Part shown: in pieces, positions 1 to 8,426 of the stretch
How the letters are laid out: the number at the start of each line of letters is the position of its first letter
Position numbering within the stretch: position 1 is the first letter of the stretch
Assembly: GCF_013410875.1 (NCBI RefSeq)
Contig: NZ_JACCCU010000001.1
Span: 1,488,001-1,552,000 of the forward strand
Length of the DNA: 64,000 bases
Direction of reading: 5' to 3'
Source of the DNA: Tunturiibacter empetritectus
GTDB taxonomy: Bacteria; Acidobacteriota; Terriglobia; Terriglobales; Acidobacteriaceae
Translations under genes and position numbers: made by a program
Notes under the pieces: model-generated
Told to the model about the DNA's origin: nothing
The model's input: the letters and a program-made list of their open reading frames with translations, nothing else
Databases searched by the model: none

Positions 1-1
1 C

Positions 2-1153
2 ACCACTACCACCTCAACCGCCAACACCGGATACACGCTCAACAGCGACCACACCTTCACCAGCTTCAGTATCGACACCAGCCTGCTTACCAGTCAGATC
101 CTCCAGACCACGTTGCTCCCCGGTGCTAACCCGGTGGCCATCCTTCCGGAAGGCGTCAACACCTACGTTACAGACCCGACAGACACTCCCGGACAGGGAA
201 ACATCTCGCAGTTCACCGGCGCTCCCCTCGCGCTCCGGCAGCAACTCGCCATCCCTCCGGCCTACACGCCGGTCTATACTGTCGGCATCGCCAGCGCCCC
301 ACGCGTCTACGCTCTCAGCGCGAGCCTTCCCCCAGGCGCTCCCGGCTTGGCCAGCACCATCGAAGTAGCCAGCAATACCCTCGACCCAACACCGATTCCA
401 GTAGGCGTCAATCCCGTCTACGGTGTTATGACTGCCGACGCCAAGCGCGCCTTCGTTCTCAATCAGGGCGACGGCACTGTCTCGGTCATCAACGCCCAGA
501 CCAACGCACTCGACACCGTTCCCGTCGGGGCCACCAACCCTATCACCGTCGGCACCTCGCCGCTCTGGGCAGACTTCGCGCCGGTTCGTAATGAGGTGGT
601 TGTCGTCAACGCGGGCGATGGCGTCAACCCGGGCTCACTCAGCATCATCAGCATCCCCCTCTGCTCGGCGACCGCCCAGGTCGGCAACCCCAACTGCGAC
701 CTCAACAATCCCGTCGACGCCATCGGCTTTGGCACTGTCGTCGCAACCGTTCCAGTCGGCGTGAACCCGGTCATGGTCGGCGTCCTGCAGGACACTACCG
801 ACAGCCGCGCCTACGTCATCAACAGCGGCAATAAGGATCTCGCATGCGCGGCACCAGGCGCGCCCATCACGGCCACCACCACCGGTTGCACTCTCTCGGT
901 AATCAACCTCAACACCAACACGGTCATCGCAACCATCCCACTTCCTCTCAGCATCAACGTCGATGCAGCAACACCATTCAAAAACGGCCATCCGAACTAC
1001 ATTGCTGTTACCAGCGGCACACCCACCGGCAAGGTCTATGTGGTATCGCCAGACTCGAACTTCATGACCGTCATCCGCACCGATACGGACGCCATCGACA
1101 CCACCGTCCCCTTGCAGGGCGGAGGCGTAGCGGTTCGCGTCACCCAACCCTAG
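2..1153 (+). CDS. YncE-like beta-propeller repeat protein (5' end missing)
   Basis: The reading frame is already open at the first base of the window, so the N-terminus lies outside; 383 residues are visible. The sequence is made of blades of the type seen in YncE and SMP-30-like surface propellers: phrases such as GDGTVSVINAQTN, GCTLSVINLNTNTVIATIP and MTVIRTDTDAIDTTVP recur about every 45-60 residues, each followed by a PVGVNPV or PLQGG turn. Proteins of this family are usually exported and act as surface or periplasmic binding scaffolds; ligand and partner are unknown here. The protein is Thr/Pro/Val rich, ends cleanly at TAG, and a hairpin follows. The assignment to the propeller fold is firm; the function is not. 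Confidence 0.75.
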   Translation, partial: TTTTSTANTGYTLNSDHTFTSFSIDTSLLTSQILQTTLLPGANPVAILPEGVNTYVTDPTDTPGQGNISQFTGAPLALRQQLAIPPAYTPVYTVGIASAPRVYALSASLPPGAPGLASTIEVASNTLDPTPIPVGVNPVYGVMTADAKRAFVLNQGDGTVSVINAQTNALDTVPVGATNPITVGTSPLWADFAPVRNEVVVVNAGDGVNPGSLSIISIPLCSATAQVGNPNCDLNNPVDAIGFGTVVATVPVGVNPVMVGVLQDTTDSRAYVINSGNKDLACAAPGAPITATTTGCTLSVINLNTNTVIATIPLPLSINVDAATPFKNGHPNYIAVTSGTPTGKVYVVSPDSNFMTVIRTDTDAIDTTVPLQGGGVAVRVTQP

Positions 1154-1231
1154 ACCACACTAGGCAACCTGATCGCTGCAGAATGCAAATTCCCCGTGGC
1201 TCGACTCGGAGATAAGGGTTAAATAAAAAAG

Positions 1232-1260
1232 AAGGGCCATCCCTCAAAGGATGGCCTTTT
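1232..1260. terminator. Bidirectional intrinsic terminator
   Basis: An inverted repeat (AAGGGCCATCC, loop ctcaaa, GGATGGCCTT) lies between the convergent propeller and anti-sigma genes. It has an A-run on its left and a T-run on its right, so it can stop transcription in both directions. The stem contains one G-T wobble. Confidence 0.8.
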
Positions 1261-1286
1261 CACTTCATGCGATCTGATACCTAGGA

Positions 1287-2195
1287 CTACTCTCCCACAG
1301 CAGCCCCAACCAGGATGATCGGCAGAGTCGGCGCCGCAGCTCCACCTTCCTCCTCTACCGTCACTCCGAACGCCTTCGCCTCGACGCCCTTCGGCAGAGT
1401 CGGCATAATCACACTGGCATTGCCGCGTGCATCCGGACGGAACGTACCCGCCGGAATTGGATTCTGTCCTGCGCCGGCTGGAATCAGCCAAAGCTCATAC
1501 GTCTTTGAAGGCTGCAGTGGTTCAAGGTTCGTAGCTAGAAAGATCAGCGTCCCCTTGCTCGCAACATAAGTCGCCCTGCCTTGTGGAACAGGCGGTGGCG
1601 CACCCTTCACATTCAAGGTCACCCTTACCGCCGAGCTGTCGGTCATCGCATCCAGAACCTGTCGCGCCGCCGCAGCATCTGCGGTCAAATGATCGATTCT
1701 GCTGCTCTGCTCCGTCACAGCGCCGCGAAGCGTCTCTCGCTCTTTGTACAGAGAGCCTGCCGCCACAGCCAGACCCGCAGCCGCCGCCCAGCCGACCCAC
1801 GGCAGAACCCTGCCGCCGAACCCGGGCTTCGGTGGCTCTTCCTCCGTCGAGTAAAGACTCCCCGCCGCACTTCCAAATTCATCAGTCGCAGCCACGCTCG
1901 CACTCGCGCTGGCAGTAGCAGCAGCGGCCGCGGTCTCAACAGGCCGATCGATCGGAATCGCCTTCTTCTCCCGTCCAACCTGTTTCATTAGCCGCTCGCG
2001 AGCCTCTGCGGACGGCGATTGCATCTCTACCGTATGGGCGTACACCGCAAGATCGCCCTGTATCTCCGCCAACTCGCGCCGCGCTTCCTCAGACCGTTCC
2101 ACGTATGCGGCAATCTCTGCCATCTCTTCCGCAGGAAGCAGCTGCATGGCAAACAACGCCAGATCTTCTGATGTAATACGCCGTGGCTCGCTCAT
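1287..2195 (-). CDS. RskA-type anti-sigma factor
   Basis: This 302-residue membrane protein probably holds the adjacent ECF sigma factor inactive. Residues 1-80 form a cytoplasmic helical domain that matches the zinc-free anti-sigma N-terminus (AMQLLPAEEMAEIAAYVERS). A Pro/Ala/Ser-rich linker follows, then one membrane span near residues 130-148 (LPWVGWAAAAGLAVAAGSLY), a short coiled coil, and a C-terminal RskA/anti-sigma-K domain with the typical LEPLQPSKTYELWLIP and IPAGTFRPDARGNA phrases. Its start codon overlaps the sigma gene stop by 4 bp (ATGA), which implies translational coupling. In the family, stepwise proteolysis of the extracytoplasmic domain frees the sigma factor; the triggering signal here cannot be read from sequence. 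Confidence 0.88.
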   Translation of the reverse strand: MSEPRRITSEDLALFAMQLLPAEEMAEIAAYVERSEEARRELAEIQGDLAVYAHTVEMQSPSAEARERLMKQVGREKKAIPIDRPVETAAAAATASASASVAATDEFGSAAGSLYSTEEEPPKPGFGGRVLPWVGWAAAAGLAVAAGSLYKERETLRGAVTEQSSRIDHLTADAAAARQVLDAMTDSSAVRVTLNVKGAPPPVPQGRATYVASKGTLIFLATNLEPLQPSKTYELWLIPAGAGQNPIPAGTFRPDARGNASVIMPTLPKGVEAKAFGVTVEEEGGAAAPTLPIILVGAAVGE

Positions 2196-2758
2196 GCTGG
2201 GAACGCCTTTCTCAGCGAAGTAAGCGCGCTGCGAATTCTTGTCTTGACTGTCCCAAGTGGATCGCCCGTCATCTCGGCGATCTCGGAGTGCGTCAGTCCA
2301 TCAAAAAACGCCATCTCCAAAGTCTTACGCTGCTCCACCGGCAGCAGCTTGATCACGCCCCGTGCCTTTTCCATCAAACTATTTCGTTCCGCTTCGTTCG
2401 CAAGATTGTAGTTCGAAGCCAGCGACATATCGTCGACCGATTCCATCGGACGCTTCCGACGCAGGGAATCGATCGATCGATTTCTCGAAACCACAGCGAG
2501 CCAGCCGCCAAGACTACCGCGAGTTGCTACAAAGCCATCAGGGTTACGCCAGATCTGCATAAAGATTTCCTGGAGCACGTCCTCCGCCGCAGCCGGGTCG
2601 CGGAGGACCCGAAGGGCCACCGAGTACACAACCTTCGAATAGCGGTCGAACAGCGCCGCCATGGCGTACTCGTCCCCCCTCTGCACAAGACCAAGCAGAA
2701 CAGCATCGTCCTGCCCCGAGGGCGGTGGTGAGTTTACGAGTCCCGTTTCTCTATACAT
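2192..2758 (-). CDS. ECF RNA polymerase sigma factor (SigK/RpoE-like)
   Basis: This is a 188-residue group 4 sigma factor. Region 2 runs over roughly residues 25-95 (ALFDRYSKVVYSVALRVL, AEDVLQEIFMQIWRN, GWLAVVSRNRSIDSLRR) and region 4 over roughly 125-185 (LPVEQRKTLEMAFFDGLTHS, then GTVKTRIRSALTSLRKAF). It lies directly upstream of, and overlaps, the RskA-type gene, which is the classical sigma/anti-sigma arrangement. I chose the ATG at 2758; a GTG three codons upstream is also in frame and neither has a strong Shine-Dalgarno. Its regulon cannot be inferred from this window. Confidence 0.92.
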   Translation of the reverse strand: MYRETGLVNSPPPSGQDDAVLLGLVQRGDEYAMAALFDRYSKVVYSVALRVLRDPAAAEDVLQEIFMQIWRNPDGFVATRGSLGGWLAVVSRNRSIDSLRRKRPMESVDDMSLASNYNLANEAERNSLMEKARGVIKLLPVEQRKTLEMAFFDGLTHSEIAEMTGDPLGTVKTRIRSALTSLRKAFPA

Positions 2759-3040
2759 AAAACGCACCCACTACAATTGCAGATTGCAAAAAAAGCCAAG
2801 TATTTAGGTTCCCTCAGGCAACCCCATGTAACCTCAGATAAGTTAGTTCATTCAGTACACACCAGAGCTACTTTACCCGAAAATTCAGCCCGTGGCAGAC
2901 TTCCTCGTCGTCCGTATCGAATATGCAATTTCATTCTCATAAAGAAATGCAGCTCCTCTTGTTCACCATGATCTACACCCCATCCCAAACCTCGCCTCAT
3001 AGAACTCCCCCGACAGACCCGACCCGATAGACCCGAAGAG

Positions 3041-3868
3041 ATGAGCGACCCCACACCTCCTCAGCGCAATAAGTCCCCAAAGTCTCGCATCGACAAGCTG
3101 CTCGTCGATCAAGGCCACGCCGCCTCCCGCGAGCGCGCCCAGGCTCTCATCCTCGCCGGCCGCGTCCTCGTCGACGAGCAGCGTATCGACAAACCAGGCA
3201 CCTCCATCTCCTCCAACGCCGTCATCCGTCTCCTCGGCTCCGATCTCAAGTACGTCAGCCGCGGCGGCCTCAAGCTCGAGCATGCCCTCGCCCACTGGTA
3301 CATCAACCTCACCAATCTTCCCTGCGTCGACATCGGCGCCTCCACCGGCGGATTCACCGACTGCATGCTCCAGTCCGGCGCAGCCTCCGTACTTGCTGTC
3401 GACACCGGCTACGGCCAGATCGCCCACAAGCTTCGCGACGACGCACGCGTCACCCTCCGCGAGCGCACCAACGCCCGCCTCCTCACACCCGGCGAGCTCC
3501 TCGCCCCCCACACCCCCACCCCAGCCTTCCTTGCCATGGATGTCTCCTTCATCTCCGCCACTCTTGTCTTGCCCGCGGTCCTCGCAGCTCTCAGCACGCC
3601 CGACCAGCCCTGGCAAGGCACCGCCATCATCCTCATCAAACCGCAGTTCGAAGCCGGCCGCGCCAACATCGGCAAAGGAGGCATCGTCCGAGACCCCGAC
3701 GCCCGTCAAGCCGCCATCGAACGCGTCCGCGACTGCGTCATCGAGCAGCACGGCACCGCCATCGACCTCATCGACTCTCCCATCCTCGGCATGGAGGGAA
3801 ACCACGAGTACCTCCTCCACGCACGCTTTCTCGAGAGTCGTCAGGGGCATCAACCTTTCCTCAACTAA
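3041..3868 (+). CDS. tlyA: TlyA family rRNA methyltransferase / hemolysin-like protein
   Basis: This 275-residue protein joins an N-terminal S4 RNA-binding domain (about residues 16-78, RIDKLLVDQGHAASRERAQA, ending KYVSRGGLKL) to an FtsJ/RrmJ-type Rossmann methyltransferase. The SAM-binding loop is CVDIGASTGGFTDCML, followed by DVSFISATLVLP and ILIKPQFEAGR. Members 2'-O-methylate cytidines in 16S and 23S rRNA and are named hemolysin A in older annotation. The length matches the family. The last four bases overlap the convergent AsmA-like gene, so there is no room for a terminator between them. The start is an ATG shortly after a GA-rich stretch. Confidence 0.9.
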   Translation: MSDPTPPQRNKSPKSRIDKLLVDQGHAASRERAQALILAGRVLVDEQRIDKPGTSISSNAVIRLLGSDLKYVSRGGLKLEHALAHWYINLTNLPCVDIGASTGGFTDCMLQSGAASVLAVDTGYGQIAHKLRDDARVTLRERTNARLLTPGELLAPHTPTPAFLAMDVSFISATLVLPAVLAALSTPDQPWQGTAIILIKPQFEAGRANIGKGGIVRDPDARQAAIERVRDCVIEQHGTAIDLIDSPILGMEGNHEYLLHARFLESRQGHQPFLN

Positions 3869-6105
3869 TGCTTCCCAAACAGACCACCCAGCGCATTGCC
3901 AAGAGGATTGGGGGGAGTCTTTCCATTCTTCTGTACCCCCTGACCGCCCAGCAGACCCTTTGCCGCATTAGCCCCTACCGCCCCAGCCAGCCCCGCAACA
4001 TTCGGGCTGAACGTAGGATTGCTCGTCGTCCCGCCGATCGCCACAGGAATCCCTGCCTTAAGCAATCCTCCCGTAAGCCCGCCCAGCGCAGCACCACCAG
4101 CGCCGCCGCCCGGAATAAACCCGCCCAGCGCCCCAGCCAGCCCAGCCGCCGCGCCTCCGCCAGAGCTCGCCTGCTGCGTCCCACCTCCGCCACCCATCAA
4201 GCCCGTCAGCTTCAGCACGACGTTATAGTTCAGCGCTCCACCGGCACTCACACTCCCAGCACCAGTCGCCGTCCCCACTCCAGCCACATCCAGCGCAATA
4301 TTATCCGTCCGGATATTTCCGCCCTCTTCGCGCACATTCATACTCAAAGAGCGAATCGTCGTCCCCGATCCCGTAGAAGAGCCAATCCTGCCGCCTGTAA
4401 GCGACGACAGCGCCCCCAGCTTCGATCCCAGATTAAACCCCGCTAGTTGCGTGTCGTTAATCCTCACCGGCCCGCTGATCACCGGAGCAGCCGAAGTCCC
4501 CGTCACCGCCAGCGCCGTCGTCAGCGTCCCTCCCTGCAGCCGCGAGCCCGACGGCAGATGCACTCCAACCGAAGGCAAAAACGCCTCCAGCTCATTGATC
4601 GAAACCGCATTTCCAACCACCTTCAAGTTGAGCGCCGTCGAAGGTCCGCTGGTCTGGTACGTCCCCGACAGATTGATTACCGCGCTGCCAATCGTCACCA
4701 CCGCCTGCTGCACCACGCCGTTCATCGCCTGCTCGTTCTGCGTCAGCGTGAACTGCAGCTGCACCGGCTTCGGCGACGGCACACCATCCTTCGCCAGCTT
4801 GATCCCCACAACGGTCGCGGCTCCCTGCGCATTCAACGTCTGCCCGTTCGACTGAATCTTCGCCTGCAGATCGGCCACGCCGCTGATCCCCGCATCCGGC
4901 GGCAGCACTCCTGCCGTCCCAATCTCAACATGCTTCAGCGTCACCTGCCCGTTCAGCGGAGTGCTCGCATTGTTCGCCTGATTGAACGGTCCAACCGTTC
5001 CGTTCGCACTCACGCCCCCGCCATTCGGCAGTTGCCCGCTCAGGTTGAACGGCGAAGCGCTCTTCGGCGAAAGATTCGTTACCTGCGCGTTCACCTGGCT
5101 ATATACGGCGGAGCCCGTCTTGCCTGCCGTCGCCAGCGTAATCGTGCCATTCTTCACCTGCGCATCGTCCACGGACAGGTTGTCGAGCATCGACGCCCCC
5201 TCCGCATTTGGGTCTTTAGGCTTTGGCTGCTTCGGCCCATTGCTCTGTACCAGCGTCAGCTTGGGCGTATCCACCAGAAGCTTAGTGATGTGCATCTGCG
5301 TTCCGCTCCACGCCGCATCCAGCACGATGTTGTCAATCGTGCCCGTGACCCCATCCGACGCATCCACAAACCCCGCTGCCAGCGGATCCAGGTGTTTCAC
5401 TTCAAGGTTTCCTGAGAAAGGTGTGGCCGAAGCATCCTGCTGGTTGAAAGGCCCCGCCGAGCCCTTCAGCGTAACCGATCCGCCCGCAGGCAGATTCGCC
5501 GACGCCTCAAACGGAAACGCCTTCGCAAACGAAAAATCCTTCACATTCAAGTTCACATTTTCATAAACCCGATTTGGCGCACTCGCCGCGCCAGTCGTCC
5601 CCGGTCCGGCACCCACGGTAATCCTGCCGTCTTCGACGTTCACCTCGCCCACTGTCAGGTTCGGAAACGCCTGCTTGGTCTCCTCACTCTGCGCCTGCTG
5701 GCCGCCCGTCCCAATCGTGGAGTAATTCCAGGTCCCGTTGGCTGCCCGCAGCAGTTGGATCTTCGGCGACTGCATCGAAAACCCGCGAATAATCACCTGC
5801 TTGCTCAGGATCAGAGGAAAGATCTCCACCCCAATCTTCACCTTATCCGCCTGAATAAACGGCTGCGTGCTGAACCGCGGATCGTCCGCAACCACCGCAT
5901 TCTCCGCCACCAGGCTGCCCGACAGCACCGATAGATTCACCTTGCCGATCGTCACCTGCCGCCCCAGCGACTTGGTCAGCGTCGATTCAATCTTTGCCTT
6001 GAAGCTATCCGTGTTGAGGAACAGCGGCACACAAACAGCCGCAAGGACGATCAACGCCAAAATAGCGCCTACCGCAATCAGGACCAACCGTGCCGGTTTC
6101 CCCAT
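3865..6105 (-). CDS. AsmA family inner-membrane protein
   Basis: This 746-residue protein has one N-terminal membrane anchor (LVLIAVGAILALIVLAAVCV, residues 7-27) and a long periplasmic beta-rich body. The AsmA hallmark follows directly: FKAKIESTLTKSLGRQVTIG, then SLVAENAVVADDPRF. Two internal segments (about 170-250 and 325-400) repeat the pattern LNLSGxLPxGGxVxxxGxxGPFNQ, as in AsmA/TamB/YhdP-type bridge proteins. The last 110 residues are Gly/Ala-rich and low in complexity. AsmA-like proteins are implicated in outer-membrane lipid traffic. The gene stands alone; its ATG (6105) follows GAGGTGATGGC. Confidence 0.85.
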   Translation of the reverse strand: MGKPARLVLIAVGAILALIVLAAVCVPLFLNTDSFKAKIESTLTKSLGRQVTIGKVNLSVLSGSLVAENAVVADDPRFSTQPFIQADKVKIGVEIFPLILSKQVIIRGFSMQSPKIQLLRAANGTWNYSTIGTGGQQAQSEETKQAFPNLTVGEVNVEDGRITVGAGPGTTGAASAPNRVYENVNLNVKDFSFAKAFPFEASANLPAGGSVTLKGSAGPFNQQDASATPFSGNLEVKHLDPLAAGFVDASDGVTGTIDNIVLDAAWSGTQMHITKLLVDTPKLTLVQSNGPKQPKPKDPNAEGASMLDNLSVDDAQVKNGTITLATAGKTGSAVYSQVNAQVTNLSPKSASPFNLSGQLPNGGGVSANGTVGPFNQANNASTPLNGQVTLKHVEIGTAGVLPPDAGISGVADLQAKIQSNGQTLNAQGAATVVGIKLAKDGVPSPKPVQLQFTLTQNEQAMNGVVQQAVVTIGSAVINLSGTYQTSGPSTALNLKVVGNAVSINELEAFLPSVGVHLPSGSRLQGGTLTTALAVTGTSAAPVISGPVRINDTQLAGFNLGSKLGALSSLTGGRIGSSTGSGTTIRSLSMNVREEGGNIRTDNIALDVAGVGTATGAGSVSAGGALNYNVVLKLTGLMGGGGGTQQASSGGGAAAGLAGALGGFIPGGGAGGAALGGLTGGLLKAGIPVAIGGTTSNPTFSPNVAGLAGAVGANAAKGLLGGQGVQKNGKTPPNPLGNALGGLFGKH

Positions 6106-6371
6106 GCCATCACCTCGTCCGTACCGTATCTAGGTTAAGATGCAAGCGCCAAAATCGATGTTGCACGCCAGATCGAAAGGACATCCCGGGCAGCAGGCCC
6201 GAGAGCAGAAGTTCAGCGCAGAGAGAGGACCTGCCCCCTCCCGCTACCACCGGTACCAGCAGGCTACCGTCAGAGGTAGAGGTTACGTCTCATGGCCCAT
6301 CGACGCAACCTGAACGTCTTTGCGCAGTTGGGGCTCAACGCATTGCTGCCATACAGTTACACTAAAGATCC

Positions 6372-7229
6372 ATGCTCCAGGCCGCCATTATCTCCAAGCC
6401 CCAGAAGCCGGAACTCGCCGGAATCCTCCGCGATCTCATCGCGTGGCTCGAAGCGCGCCACTACCACTACCTTCTCGACCCCGACAGCGCCGCCTACGTC
6501 TCGGGCGCCAACCCCATCGCTCGCGTAGACCTCCCCAACCACAAGCCAAATCTGGTCATCGTCCTCGGTGGCGACGGCACCCTCCTCGCCGCAGCCCGGG
6601 CCTTCGCCCGCACCACCACCCCCATCCTCAGCGTCAACCTCGGCTCCCTCGGCTTCCTCACCGAGATCCCCCTCTCCGAGCTCTACACCACCCTCGAAGC
6701 CTGGTGCGACAACTGTGCCGAGATCGAGATCCGCAGTATGATGCGAGCTGAGATCATCCGCGACGGCCAGATCGTCAAGCAGTGGGATGCCCTCAACGAC
6801 GTAGTAGTCGCCAAAGGAACCATCGCCCGCATGGGTGACTTCTCCGTCGAGATCGACAGCCAGGCCGTAGCCACCTTTCGTGCCGACGGCATCATCGTCT
6901 CCACGCCCACCGGCTCGACCGCCTACAACCTCGCTGCCGACGGGCCTATTGTCATGCCCAGCGTCAACGCCATGCTGGTCACCCCTATCTGTCCCCACCT
7001 GCTCACCATTCGCCCCATCGTCGTTCCGGGCGACTCCACCGTCAGCGTCGAGGTCGTCGGCGTTCCCAACGAGATCTACCTCACCGTTGACGGCCAGGAA
7101 GCAGTCCAGCTCAAGCTAGGCGACCTGGTCCACTGCCAGCGTTCGGAGGCTGCGGTCCGCCTCCTGCGCCACAGTCCGAACGGCCTCTTCAGTGTCCTCC
7201 GCTCAAAACTAAAATGGGGCGAGCGCTAG
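6372..7229 (+). CDS. nadK: NAD kinase
   Basis: This 285-residue cytosolic enzyme phosphorylates NAD to NADP using ATP. Diagnostic features are the GGDGT motif (residues 66-70, catalytic Asp68) within LVIVLGGDGTLLAAAR, the NLGSLGFLTE segment, the NDVVVAKGTIARM region, and the glycine-rich DGIIVSTPTGSTAYNLAADG loop. The length is normal for bacterial NadK. The ATG at 6372 begins MLQAAIISKPQKPEL, the usual N-terminal beta strand. No partner gene such as recN, which often follows nadK elsewhere, is next to it; instead the stop codon runs directly into a repeat element. Confidence 0.95.
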   Translation: MLQAAIISKPQKPELAGILRDLIAWLEARHYHYLLDPDSAAYVSGANPIARVDLPNHKPNLVIVLGGDGTLLAAARAFARTTTPILSVNLGSLGFLTEIPLSELYTTLEAWCDNCAEIEIRSMMRAEIIRDGQIVKQWDALNDVVVAKGTIARMGDFSVEIDSQAVATFRADGIIVSTPTGSTAYNLAADGPIVMPSVNAMLVTPICPHLLTIRPIVVPGDSTVSVEVVGVPNEIYLTVDGQEAVQLKLGDLVHCQRSEAAVRLLRHSPNGLFSVLRSKLKWGER

Positions 7230-7427
7230 CACTTCGTGCGGTATACCCCTTCGGGTGGGTCTCCCGATGGTCGGCACAAGGTCTCTCCTCCGAGCAACGC
7301 GAGGACCGAAGCAGTTAGCCCTACCAGGACCGGTATGCAAGTCACGAAGTGACCGCCCGAATCGGGGTCCCCGCGAACAGGTCTTCGTTCGTGGGGTGGC
7401 AAGCGAAGTGGGCCCGTCCGGCAGGAC
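7229..7427. repeat. Degenerate copy of inverted-repeat element family A
   Basis: The block ends with GTGGGCCCGTCCGGCAGGAC, identical to the outer arm of the elements at 49112, 51772 and (partly) 52910. It also contains the inner-arm piece cacgaagtgaccgc and the spacer words ggtatac and accggtat. The order of pieces is partly disrupted and there is extra sequence between them, so this looks like a decayed or composite copy. It begins exactly at the nadK stop codon. Confidence 0.7.
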
Positions 7428-7628
7428 ATCCGCGAAGCGGCAGCAAGCGAGCCCAAAAATAAAGTTGAAAAAGTTGGCGTATTTTTCAGAGCCCAAAAAG
7501 TGACTGCTAAAACACCACATCAGCCACGCAATTCACCATAATCCCACCACAAAAACACCACACCAAAACACGCCTTTTCGCCAAAACCCCCAGCAAAACG
7601 CGCATTCACCACAAAAATAAAAATCCAG
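7428..7628. other. A/C-rich intergenic segment without genes
   Basis: No credible gene is visible. The segment carries GAGCCCAAAAA twice (7449 and 7489) and a run of CCACCACAAA-like words (7511-7617) that resembles the stretch at 60131-60190. It separates nadK plus the repeat from the 3' end of the iron-transport operon. Confidence 0.5.
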
Positions 7629-8420
7629 CTACAAACGGTCCGTCGAGCGCCGCAAAGTGACCATCGGCCCACTGACAGGATGGCAGAAGACCTGTCCATG
7701 GCTCAGCGCGATCCTCCTCTGCGCCAGCCCAGCCATCTCCGGATCATGCGTCACCATCACGATCGTATGGCCGTTCCTATGCAGATCCTGCAGCAACTCC
7801 GCCACGATCTTCTGATTGGCCGCGTCGAGATTTCCAGTCGGTTCATCCGCCAGTAGGATGGGCGGATTGTTGATCAACGCCCGCGCGATACAGACCCGCT
7901 GCTGCTCGCCGCCTGACAGCTCACTGGGCAGATGCGAGACCCGGTCGCCCAACCCAACGCGCACCAACGCCGCCCGCGCCTCCGCCTCATCTGTCATCGA
8001 ATGAAAGTACTGCGCCAGCATTACGTTTTCAAGTGCTGACAAGTAAGGAATCAGATGAAACTGCTGAAAGATAAATCCGATCTTGTCTGCGCGAAATCGA
8101 TCAAGCTCCGTGGCACTCATCGACGCGGTATCGACGTTGTCGATCTTCAACTCACCCGCCGTCGGCCGGTCGAGGCAGCCGATGAGATTGACCAGCGTAC
8201 TCTTGCCCGAACCGGAAGGACCGGTGATCGCAACCCACTCCCCGGCGACGATGGAGAAACTCGCATCAGCCAACGCACGCACCACGCCTGCATGTCCCAC
8301 ATACTCACGGGTCACGTGATGCAGCGCAATCACAGCGCAGTCATCCCGCGTGCTTCCGGTTGGATCAGCCAGCGGCCCGGTCTGTATCTTCGCCACTACC
8401 TTCGCTTCGCTCACGCTCAT
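7629..8420 (-). CDS. ABC transporter ATPase, MacB/LolD type, of the iron operon
   Basis: This 263-residue nucleotide-binding protein has Walker A GPSGSGKST (67-75), the Q-loop FIFQQFHLIPYLSALENV, signature LSGGEQQRV (168-176) and Walker [13 protein letters not shown], the typical LolD/MacB subclass. It is the last gene of a four-gene minus-strand unit: FTR1-DUF2318, permease, permease, ATPase, with gaps of 26, -1 and 6 bases. The first 30 residues are a variable extension. In the equivalent Campylobacter operon (Cj1663) the ATPase energises the two FtsX-like permeases linked to P19-dependent iron uptake; that role is inferred here from gene order. Confidence 0.88.
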   Translation of the reverse strand: MSVSEAKVVAKIQTGPLADPTGSTRDDCAVIALHHVTREYVGHAGVVRALADASFSIVAGEWVAITGPSGSGKSTLVNLIGCLDRPTAGELKIDNVDTASMSATELDRFRADKIGFIFQQFHLIPYLSALENVMLAQYFHSMTDEAEARAALVRVGLGDRVSHLPSELSGGEQQRVCIARALINNPPILLADEPTGNLDAANQKIVAELLQDLHRNGHTIVMVTHDPEMAGLAQRRIALSHGQVFCHPVSGPMVTLRRSTDRL

Positions 8421-8426
8421 ATCTTC

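Noticed and set aside
2777..2971. A 64-codon open frame before tlyA
   Set aside because: No ribosome binding site, no conserved pattern and mixed composition; more likely promoter sequence of the divergent genes.
7255..7503. An 82-codon open frame downstream of nadK
   Set aside because: It lies wholly in the degenerate repeat element and its A-rich flank, and similar peptides (SEVGPSGRT) arise from the other element copies.
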